Shown here piece by piece: positions 1-5,664 of a stretch of 16,136 nucleotides of DNA. Below the pieces are notes generated by a model. That model was not told the DNA's origin, ran no database searches, and saw only the letters and a program-made list of their open reading frames with translations. The stretch covers positions 1-16,136 of the forward strand of contig CAMFZA010000006.1 of NCBI GenBank assembly GCA_946002345.1, given 5' to 3'. The translations under genes were made by a program, and so were the position numbers. The DNA comes from an uncultured Phascolarctobacterium sp. Its GTDB lineage: Bacteria; Bacillota; Negativicutes; Acidaminococcales; Acidaminococcaceae. The stretch's first letter is position 1. Each line of letters begins with the position of its first letter.

Positions 1-132
1 CACTTAAAAAGAGTTGCTGTGCCGGTCCGTCTGCAATATAAAAAAATTGGCGAAGCGGTATTGACTGCTGCTAAGACACGTCCTCCTCTTATCGGAGGAC
101 CCCGCGCACACTACGAAGATGACCGCCCGTGA
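1..132 (+). CDS. ywlG: C-terminal end of a YwlG-like DUF436 (TIGR01440) protein, cut by the window edge
   Basis: Only the last 43 codons are present, read in frame from base 1 to a TGA at 130-132. The peptide contains [11 protein letters not shown], a [12 protein letters not shown] stretch and the end RAHYEDDRP. This resembles the C-terminus of the DUF436/TIGR01440 family as I remember it from B. subtilis YwlG, whose gene also lies directly upstream of glyA and upp. The biochemical function of the family is not established. The gap to glyA is 37 bases and holds only the glyA ribosome binding site, so the two genes are probably co-transcribed. The family call rests on a short tail plus conserved gene order; the reading frame itself is certain. 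Confidence 0.72.
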   Translation, partial: HLKRVAVPVRLQYKKIGEAVLTAAKTRPPLIGGPRAHYEDDRP

Positions 133-169
133 GCGCACCTGTTTTATTTATTTTTAGGAGGGACTTACA

Positions 170-1423
170 ATGAATCTGGAAAAATTGGCTGTGGTTGACC
201 CCGAAATTGATGGTATTATCCACGAGGAGCTCAACCGCCAACGCAACAAAATCGAATTAATTGCCTCTGAGAACTTCGTTACTCCCGCAGTAATGGAGGC
301 CATGGGCACCATCCTCACCAATAAATATGCTGAGGGTTATCCCGGACATCGTTATTATGGTGGCTGCGAATATGTGGACAAGGTAGAAACTCTGGCGATT
401 GAAAGAGCCAAGCAATTATTTGGCGCTAAATTTGCCAATGTACAACCTCACTGCGGCGCTAGCACCAATATGACTATTTATTTCGCCTTCTTAAAGCCTG
501 GCGACACCATGATGGGCATGGACCTGTCCCAAGGTGGTCACTTGTCCCACGGATCCCCGGTTAATATCTCTGGTACCTACTACAATGTAGTACACTACGG
601 CGTGAACCCTGAAACGGAAATGCTGGATTATGAAGCACTGGAGGCCAAGGTTAAGGAATGCAAGCCGAAGCTGGTGGTAGCTGGTGCTAGCGCTTATCCT
701 CGCATCATTGACTTTGAGCGCATTGCCAACATTGCCCATGAAAATGGTGCCATGCTGTTAGTGGATATGGCTCATATCGCAGGCCTGGTGGCTGCAGGCT
801 TGCACCCGTCCCCGGTTCCCTATGCGGACTTTGTTACCACCACCACTCACAAAACTCTGCGTGGTCCCCGTGGTGGCATTATCCTCACCAATAACGAGGA
901 ATATGCTAAAAAGATTAACAAGGCTGTGTTCCCCGGTCTGCAGGGTGGCCCTCTGATGCACATCATCGCTGCTTAGTCAGTTGCGTTTGGGGAAGCTATG
1001 AAGAGTGAATTTAAGGAATACCAAGCAAATATTGTGAAGAATGCGAAAGCCTTTGCTGAAGGCTTGGTGGCTGAGGGCTTCCGTCTCGTGAGCGGTGGCA
1101 CTGATAACCATCTGATTTTGGTGGATGTACGCAACAAAAACCTGACTGGTAAGGAAGCAGAGCATCTGCTGGATGCAGTGGGCATTACCTGCAATAAGAA
1201 TACCATTCCCTTCGACCCTGCCAGCCCCTTTGTTACCAGCGGTATCCGTCTGGGCACTCCTGCTGCTACCACCCGTGGCTTCAAGGAAGAGGATTTCAAA
1301 GAGGTTGCTGCCATCATGGGCCTGGTGCTCAACAATCCCACCGATGCCGACAAGCATGCTGAGGCTGCGAAGCGTGTAGCTGCTCTGTGCGCTAAATATC
1401 CCATGTATCCTAATATTCAATAA
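170..1423 (+). pseudogene. glyA: Serine hydroxymethyltransferase (glyA), interrupted by an in-frame TAG
   Basis: SHMT is a cytosolic PLP enzyme that converts serine and THF to glycine and 5,10-methylene-THF. The reading frame spans 417 sense codons plus one internal stop, the usual family length. The first part (170-976, 268 residues) holds DMAHIAG (199-205) and the PLP-binding lysine K228 in [14 protein letters not shown]. The second part (998-1423, 141 residues from the native Met277) holds TDNHL and the substrate-carboxylate arginine R360 in SGIRLGTPA, so the first part alone cannot form a full active site. TAG replaces the lysine of the usual IIA(A/G)KAVA stretch. There is no frameshift and no second stop, which suggests a recent nonsense change or a sequencing or assembly error. 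The usual PHSGAQAN motif reads PHCGASTN here (94-101). The start is supported by AGGAGGG at 156-162. Re-initiation at 998 behind a poor GGGGA site at 989-993 is possible but unproven. Confidence 0.9.
974..976 (+). other. In-frame amber codon inside glyA (codon 269)
   Basis: The frame reads ATC GCT GCT TAG TCA GTT GCG, where homologues encode I-A-A/G-K-A-V-A. Restoring a typical AAG GCA needs two transversions three bases apart (A to T at 974 and G to T at 977). The frame upstream and downstream is the same, so this is not an indel. TAG is also the natural stop of the dCMP deaminase gene at 2578-2580, which argues against general reassignment of amber. Confidence 0.93.
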
Positions 1424-1439
1424 TTATTGTTCCTGTTTA

Positions 1440-1475
1440 GCTGGAGCGGTCCCTTCGGCTGCTCCAGCAATTTTT
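1440..1475 (+). terminator. Terminator-like hairpin between glyA and upp (possible attenuator)
   Basis: GCTGGAGC (1440-1447) pairs perfectly with GCTCCAGC (1461-1468) around a 13-base loop, followed by AA and TTTTT (1471-1475). Only 21 bases separate the T run from the upp ATG, and they contain the upp ribosome binding site. There is no room for a promoter after the hairpin, so upp transcripts must cross it. It is either a leaky terminator or a regulated attenuator. Confidence 0.75.
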
Positions 1476-1496
1476 AAATAAGAAAGGACGCTTTCT

Positions 1497-2117
1497 ATGC
1501 AGATTACAGTTGTTCACCATCCGCTTTTGCAAGTGAAAATGAGTGTTTTGCGTGACATTAACACCAATTGCCCCACCTTCCGTAGAGTTATTGGCGAGGT
1601 TGCCATGCTGTTAACCTTTGAAGCAACCAAAAATATCCCGTTGGAAACCCACCCTGTTACCACTCCCTTGGCTGAAACCACGGGCCACAGCATTAACGGC
1701 ACCGTCAATGTTATCCCTATCCTGCGTGCTGGCCTGGGCTTTTTGGAGGGCGTGCTCAGCGTGCTGCCTGAGGCCAATGTTGGTCCCATTGGTATGGCTC
1801 GTGACGAGGAAACCTTGGAGCCGGTGGAATATTATTGCAAGATTCCCAAGGATTTGGACGCTTACAATATTGTGGTTGACCCCATGCTGGCAACGGGTGG
1901 CAGCGCTGTGGCTGCAATTAATCAGCTCAAAAAGCGTGGGTTAAAGAATATCACCTTTATGTGCCTGGTGGCTGCTCCCGAGGGAGTTAAACGCCTTAAC
2001 GAGGCTCATCCCGATGTACCCATTATTGCTGCGGCTTTGGATGACCACCTGAACGAAAAGGGCTACATCGTACCGGGCTTGGGCGATGCTGGCGACCGCA
2101 TTTTTGGCACGGTGTAA
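1497..2117 (+). CDS. upp: Uracil phosphoribosyltransferase
   Basis: Upp is a cytosolic salvage enzyme that makes UMP and pyrophosphate from uracil and PRPP. The 206-residue product matches the family's usual ~208. Motifs are RAGLGF (77-82), the PRPP-binding loop [11 protein letters not shown] (127-137) and the uracil-site region [15 protein letters not shown] (191-205). The ATG is preceded by AAAGGA (1483-1488) with an 8-base spacer. It lies 73 bases after glyA, with a terminator-like hairpin between them, and 4 bases before the dCMP deaminase start, so it is probably translated together with that gene. The GARD-type segment of other Upp proteins reads [11 protein letters not shown] here, which is normal for the family. 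The sequence is intact. Confidence 0.96.
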   Translation: MQITVVHHPLLQVKMSVLRDINTNCPTFRRVIGEVAMLLTFEATKNIPLETHPVTTPLAETTGHSINGTVNVIPILRAGLGFLEGVLSVLPEANVGPIGMARDEETLEPVEYYCKIPKDLDAYNIVVDPMLATGGSAVAAINQLKKRGLKNITFMCLVAAPEGVKRLNEAHPDVPIIAAALDDHLNEKGYIVPGLGDAGDRIFGTV

Positions 2118-2121
2118 GGCT

Positions 2122-2580
2122 ATGAGCGAGCTGGAGCGTCCCAGCTGGGACGAATATTTTATGGAAATCGCTACCGTGGTTTCCAAGCGCTCTACCTGCC
2201 TAAGACGCAGTGTGGGTGCTGTGATTGTGAAGAATCGCCAAATTGTGGCCACGGGCTACAACGGTACTCCCAAGGATTTGCCCCACTGTAGCGAGGTGGG
2301 CTGCCTCAGGGAGCAGCTGAAGGTGCCCTCTGGCAAAAACCATGAGCTGTGCCGGGGTATTCATGCGGAGCAAAACGCAGTGGTGCAGGCTGCTTATCAC
2401 GGCGTGTCCGTCAACGGCGGCACCTTATATTGCACTCACCAGCCCTGCGTGGTGTGCACCAAAATCCTCATTAATGCGGGCATTAAGCGCATTGTTTACG
2501 CCAACCCCTATCCGGACAAGCTGGCGGAGGACATGATGCAATCCAGTGGCATTGCCATTGAGGTTTTTCACAAGGAATAG
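2122..2580 (+). CDS. dCMP/cytidine deaminase family protein (ComEB-like deoxycytidylate deaminase)
   Basis: The 152-residue protein belongs to the zinc-dependent deaminase superfamily. It shows the HAEQ motif (GIHAEQNAV, the zinc histidine and catalytic glutamate) and the PCVVC motif supplying two zinc cysteines. The N-terminal [12 protein letters not shown] stretch, the SVGAVIVKN strand and the Cys/His-rich insert between them are typical of dCMP deaminases, which turn dCMP into dUMP for thymidylate synthesis. I chose the ATG at 2122 because the frame is open 12 codons further upstream only by running inside upp, and because [12 protein letters not shown] is the normal family start. The gap after the upp stop is 4 bases and the Shine-Dalgarno site is weak (AAGG, 2116-2119), which points to translational coupling. 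It ends with TAG and is followed by a strong terminator. Confidence 0.9.
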   Translation: MSELERPSWDEYFMEIATVVSKRSTCLRRSVGAVIVKNRQIVATGYNGTPKDLPHCSEVGCLREQLKVPSGKNHELCRGIHAEQNAVVQAAYHGVSVNGGTLYCTHQPCVVCTKILINAGIKRIVYANPYPDKLAEDMMQSSGIAIEVFHKE

Positions 2581-2710
2581 CCTTGGAAGTTAGTTTATAT
2601 AGGGCTTCAACGAACTTTTGTTTCGAGTAACGTTTTGTTACTGATAAAAATTCAGTACGTTTGTTGTTGCTACGTAGATATAATTGAAAAACTTTACATA
2701 TTGAAAACAA
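2581..2710. other. AT-rich convergent intergenic stretch, no gene seen
   Basis: No coding frame of useful length is visible. A small hairpin AGTAAC-GTTTT-GTTACT occurs at about 2626-2642. A perfect TATAAT is present at 2679-2684, but no acceptable -35 hexamer lies 16-18 bases before it (TTGTTG at 2661 is only 12 bases away). Confidence 0.5.
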
Positions 2711-2760
2711 ATCCCCTGTATTATCACTCGAAAGAGCAATAATACAGGGGATATCTTTTT
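2711..2760 (+). terminator. Strong rho-independent terminator after the dCMP deaminase
   Basis: The arms at 2711-2724 and 2739-2752 form a perfect 14-bp stem (left arm ATCCCCTGTATTAT). Inside it, CTC-GAAA-GAG forms a small inner stem with a GNRA-type loop. A TCTTTTT tract follows at 2754-2760. It ends the + strand block and may also stop transcription arriving from the convergent - strand genes, although the T run on that side is poor. Confidence 0.9.
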
Positions 2761-2856
2761 GTAAAATATTTGTTTGCAGGTGCAGCGGGGTGGCTGTGCA
2801 GTAAAAACGCAGTATCCTGCCGTGTTTTTCGTTGGTGCTTAGCTTTTGCGCATTCG

Positions 2857-3432
2857 TTACAGTGCCTTGAGGGTGAAGTAATAAATAATCATGGTGCAGG
2901 CCAAAAAGCAGATGAAAAGATAATAGAGCATTTCCTTCAAGGGCAGGCTGATGCTGGCATACTTTTCGCAATAGCTCCAAAAGCAGCCCAGGGTGACCAG
3001 ATTGAAGCCGATGGCGATGATGAGCATGGTCCAAACGCTGCTGGCCAGAGGCAGATAGGAAAAGCTTAGGTTGACCACGGCCAGGAAGGGCATGCCGATC
3101 ATGGTTTCCTTGTGGTTGCCACCGGCCAGGGCAAAGCACAGGGTGAGCACAATGCAGCCTGCTATGATGGGAAATAAAGCAGCTTGGGCCAGCTTTTTAC
3201 CAGTGGTGCGCACTTCCTCCAGACGACTGCGCCAGTAGAAGCGATCAAACCAGCGGTACAACAGACGCAACAGGGCCATGTCCAAGATAAAGCTAAAGAC
3301 GGTATCCAAGGCGCCCAGCTGCATGAGACCGGTAATAAAAAGCACCAGTACAAAGGCTAGGGAGCCCACTAAAAAGAAGAGTTGATTGTAAAGCCAATAC
3401 CAAAAGGCAAGGGTGAGAAAGGGAGTAAACAT
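2857..3432 (-). CDS. Unrecognised polytopic membrane protein, 191 residues
   Basis: I do not recognise a family. Counting from M at 3432, hydrophobic segments lie at about 16-36, 40-58, 82-103, 112-132, 133-155 and 168-187, so five or six membrane spans are likely. A basic, aromatic cytoplasmic-looking loop (RLLYRWFDRFYWRSRLEE, about 56-73) follows the second span. There is no signal peptide cleavage site and no conserved enzymatic motif. An ATG at 3441 is also in frame, but the ribosome binding site AAAGGA (3446-3441 on the - strand) overlaps it and sits an ideal 8 bases before the ATG at 3432, so I prefer 3432. It follows putP on the same strand, separated by a terminator hairpin. No separate promoter fits after that hairpin, so expression probably depends on read-through. 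An accessory role to PutP is only a guess from position. Confidence 0.75.
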   Translation of the reverse strand: MFTPFLTLAFWYWLYNQLFFLVGSLAFVLVLFITGLMQLGALDTVFSFILDMALLRLLYRWFDRFYWRSRLEEVRTTGKKLAQAALFPIIAGCIVLTLCFALAGGNHKETMIGMPFLAVVNLSFSYLPLASSVWTMLIIAIGFNLVTLGCFWSYCEKYASISLPLKEMLYYLFICFLACTMIIYYFTLKAL

Positions 3433-3463
3433 TTTTGCCATCCTTTGTGAAACTTCGCATTTG

Positions 3464-3496
3464 TGAAAAAAGCGGCAAGACCAAGGCCTTGCCGCT
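3464..3496 (-). terminator. Rho-independent terminator after putP
   Basis: On the - strand AGCGGCAAG (3496-3488) pairs with CTTGCCGCT (3479-3471), a 9-bp stem with an 8-base loop. It is followed directly by a run of six T (3471-3466). It lies a few bases after the putP stop and only ~20 bases before the ribosome binding site of the next gene. Confidence 0.85.
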
Positions 3497-3507
3497 CAAG
3501 TTAGTGT

Positions 3508-4959
3508 TTAATCTTCGAATTGGATTGCCTTGTCATAAAGCTTTTGTACATCCTCGGAGGGGGCGGGACTCATCAGGGCCGCAATGATACCGGCGATAAG
3601 GCTGGCCACGAAGCCCGGCAGCAGCTCATAAATGCCGGTGGAGGACAGGAAGGTGAACCAACCAATGTCTACCACAGCACCGACCACGATGGCTACCACA
3701 GCGCCCTGGAAGGTGAAGCGGCGCCAGAATAGGCTCAGCAGGATGGCGGGGCCGAAGGCCGCACCGAAAACGCCCCAGGCGTTGGAAACTAGAGCCATAA
3801 TGGAACCGGCGTTGGGATTAGCTGCCAGGTACAGGGCTGTGAGGGAAATAGCCAAAACTACGAAACGGCCTGCCCACAGCATTTCCTTGTCGGAAGCTTT
3901 ATCGTTGCGTACCAAGGGCTTGTAGACGTCGCTGGCAAAGGAGGAGGCCGCAGCCAGAAGCTGGCTGTCAGCAGTACTCATGGAGGCTGCCAGTACAGCA
4001 GAAAGCAGAATGCCGGAAATCAGGGCCGGGAAGATTTGCCGTACCATGGCGATGAAAACCAGGGAGTTTTTGCTGATGGTTTCATCAAAGCCTAGGAACA
4101 TACGACCGATGACGCCTACCAAAACAGCAAAGAGCAGAATCAACGTGGTCCAGCAGATGCCGATAGCAGCGGATTTACCCATGTCCTTTTGCTTGCCCAG
4201 GGACATGAAGCGGATAATGATGTGGGGCATACCAAAGTAACCTAAGCCCCAGGCCATGCCGGAAACAATGTCACGCCAATCAGCATAGGGATTCCAGAAG
4301 TTAACAGGAATTTCTGCGGCAGTGGCAGGGTCAATAAAGGTAGATGCAAAGAGCGGAGCTACCAGCAGTGCGCCCAGCATAATCAGGCCTTGGAAAAAGT
4401 CGGTCCAGCATACAGCGGAGAAGCCGCCTAAGAAGGTGTAGCTGACGATGATGATGGCCGCCAGATACATGGCCATAGTAGCATCCATGCCGATAACGGT
4501 GTTGAACAGGGTGCCGCAGGCCTTGATGCTGGAGGCAGCGTAAATGGTATAAGCGATGAGGAAAACAATAGCACAGATAACCTGCAGTAAGCGTGAATCT
4601 GACAAAAAGCGATTGGTCAAAAATTGCGGTACGGTGATGGAATCCTTAGCCACGATGGAGAAGGAGCGCAGACGAGGCGCCTCAAACAGCCAGCTTAAGG
4701 TATAGCCCAAAAGCAGGCCTACGCCAATCCACATCTGGCCTAAGCCTAGCGCATAAACAGATGCAGGCAAACCCATCAAAACCCAGGCGCTCATGTCAGA
4801 GGCACCGGCACTAAGACCTGTAACCCAGGGGCCCATTTCACGACCACCTAAGAAATAAGTTTTTTCACCACCATTTTTATCCTTGATAAAGAACCAAATG
4901 CCTACACCAATCATGCAGGCCAGATAAATTACAAAGACGAATATTTCGGTATAATTCAT
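3508..4959 (-). CDS. putP: Sodium/proline symporter, PutP type (SSS family)
   Basis: This is an inner-membrane Na+/solute symporter of the solute:sodium symporter family, 483 residues, close to the usual ~490-500. The protein is hydrophobic throughout, as expected for about 12-13 spans. Markers of the PutP branch are LSAGASDMSAWVLMGLP (49-65), with D55 and S57 at the numbers I recall for the Na+ site of E. coli PutP, YTFLGGF..CWTD (174-187), YFGMPHIIIRFMS (241-253) and AASMSTADSQLLAAASS (324-340), whose S328/T329 match the second Na+-site pair. The frame extends 11 codons upstream, but the ATG at 4959 has GGAGGGGA (4972-4965) 5 bases upstream, and MNYTEIF is a normal start. A good promoter lies at 5019-4991 and a terminator after the stop. 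L-proline is the likely substrate by family; related carriers use other solutes. Confidence 0.92.
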   Translation of the reverse strand: MNYTEIFVFVIYLACMIGVGIWFFIKDKNGGEKTYFLGGREMGPWVTGLSAGASDMSAWVLMGLPASVYALGLGQMWIGVGLLLGYTLSWLFEAPRLRSFSIVAKDSITVPQFLTNRFLSDSRLLQVICAIVFLIAYTIYAASSIKACGTLFNTVIGMDATMAMYLAAIIIVSYTFLGGFSAVCWTDFFQGLIMLGALLVAPLFASTFIDPATAAEIPVNFWNPYADWRDIVSGMAWGLGYFGMPHIIIRFMSLGKQKDMGKSAAIGICWTTLILLFAVLVGVIGRMFLGFDETISKNSLVFIAMVRQIFPALISGILLSAVLAASMSTADSQLLAAASSFASDVYKPLVRNDKASDKEMLWAGRFVVLAISLTALYLAANPNAGSIMALVSNAWGVFGAAFGPAILLSLFWRRFTFQGAVVAIVVGAVVDIGWFTFLSSTGIYELLPGFVASLIAGIIAALMSPAPSEDVQKLYDKAIQFED

Positions 4960-4990
4960 AGGACATCCCCTCCAACTAATAGATAGTAAC

Positions 4991-5019
4991 ATTATAGCCG
5001 CTTTAGCGTATTAAAACAA
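4991..5019 (-). promoter_or_regulatory. Sigma-A type promoter of putP
   Basis: On the - strand the -35 is TTGTTT (5019-5014) and the -10 is a perfect TATAAT (4996-4991), with a 17-base spacer. Transcription should begin near 4984, giving a ~25-base leader with the ribosome binding site. The spacer contains the small palindrome CGCTTTAGCG (4999-5008). Confidence 0.75.
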
Positions 5020-5040
5020 GTAAAAATGTATAAGAATACG
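5007..5040. repeat. Inverted repeat over the putP -35 region (candidate operator)
   Basis: CGTATT (5007-5012) and AATACG (5035-5040) are exact inverted copies with 22 bases between them, flanking the putP -35 hexamer. The placement would suit a regulator, but arms of six bases in AT-rich DNA can arise by chance. Confidence 0.3.
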
Positions 5041-5075
5041 AAAAACAACTTCTAGAAGGGATTTTACGACTTTTC

Positions 5076-5104
5076 TTGACGCAATTTAGCGCCTGTTATA
5101 TAAT
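5076..5104 (+). promoter_or_regulatory. Strong sigma-A type promoter of the DUF1934-DUF1846-argS operon
   Basis: TTGACG (5076-5081), a 17-base spacer and TATAAT (5099-5104) match the consensus at 11 of 12 positions. Transcription should begin near 5111. It is divergent from the putP promoter, with 57 bases between the two -35 elements. Confidence 0.88.
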
Positions 5105-5110
5105 AATCAA

Positions 5111-5243
5111 GATAATAGAGGTCTTTCTTAGTGCAATTTGTAAGGCGCATGAGAGTGACAAATTTTTAGGGCTTGCGTGCTTTCGGTCAGGTGGTGTTTT
5201 TGGCGAAAAGGGCAGGCTCTAGTCGTGTTTACGGAGAAGCTGA
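5111..5243 (+). ncRNA. Structured 5' leader of the DUF1934 operon (candidate cis-regulatory RNA)
   Basis: The leader is ~130 bases long. AATTTGT (5135-5141) pairs with ACAAATT (5158-5164), followed by TTT, a weak terminator-like fold. AGGGCTTGC (5168-5176) pairs with GCAGGCTCT (5212-5220) using two G-U pairs. Inside it CTTTCG (5180-5185) pairs with CGAAAAG (5204-5210) with one bulge, enclosing an 18-base loop. A six-codon frame MRVTNF (5149-5169) lies in the first loop. I could not match it to a riboswitch or T-box class I know. The GGAG ribosome binding site at 5233-5236 lies outside the hairpins. Confidence 0.4.
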
Positions 5244-5663
5244 ATGAAACCGGTAAAAATTCGTATTTTTAGTATGATCAAGGACGAGATGGGGGAAGCC
5301 CAAACCACTGAGCAAAGGTACGAGGGTACCATGACGGAGCGCAGCGGCAAGTATTATGTCATGTATCAGGAGGATGCGCAATCCGGACTTGAGGGTACGA
5401 AAACCACGCTCAAATGGGATCAGAATCGGGTTATTATTATGCGCAATGGCACGGTGGACCATAGGCAGGAGTTTGCCCAAGGGTATAAGGATAAAAGTCT
5501 TTACCAGACACCCTATTTAAAAATTCCTCTTTTGACCCACACGCGCTATTTGTATACCTATTTCCGTAAGGGAAAGTGGCATTTGGAAATCGAATATACC
5601 CTTTATCATGGGGAAACTCCCTATGGTGAAATGAAGCTTTTAATTGAGGTAGAGGGACTTTGA
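5244..5663 (+). CDS. DUF1934 (YwiB-like) beta-barrel protein
   Basis: The 139-residue soluble protein has the DUF1934 pattern: a YEGTMTERSGKYYVMYQED stretch (26-44), GLEGTKTTLKW (48-58), VIIMRNG, a QEF..G segment (75-80), a TPYLKIPLLTHT segment and a C-terminal IEYTLYHG. The fold of the family is a lipocalin-like beta barrel and its ligand is unknown. Family members, including B. subtilis YwiB, are commonly found near argS, as here. The ATG at 5244 has GGAG at 5233-5236. It is the first gene after the strong promoter at 5076, and its stop is separated by a single base from the next ATG. No signal peptide is seen. Confidence 0.82.
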   Translation: MKPVKIRIFSMIKDEMGEAQTTEQRYEGTMTERSGKYYVMYQEDAQSGLEGTKTTLKWDQNRVIIMRNGTVDHRQEFAQGYKDKSLYQTPYLKIPLLTHTRYLYTYFRKGKWHLEIEYTLYHGETPYGEMKLLIEVEGL

Positions 5664-5664
5664 A

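Noticed and set aside
974..976. Amber codon in glyA read as pyrrolysine or as a reassigned sense codon
   Set aside because: SHMT is not a known pyrrolysine protein, TAG ends the dCMP deaminase gene at the expected length, and no pyl gene or downstream element is visible. Suppression is kept only as a minor option.
2770..3069. 99-codon + strand frame
   Set aside because: It is antisense to the membrane protein gene, which has a better ribosome binding site and coherent membrane spans.
2483..3139. 218-codon - strand frame spanning the terminator region
   Set aside because: It overlaps the end of the dCMP deaminase gene and most of the membrane protein gene, crosses the strong terminator, and has low-complexity, non-protein-like composition.
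5183..5210. SRP RNA-like GGTCAGG segment in the leader
   Set aside because: The conserved GGAAG and CAGCC parts of the SRP RNA loop are missing, so the resemblance is limited to seven bases.
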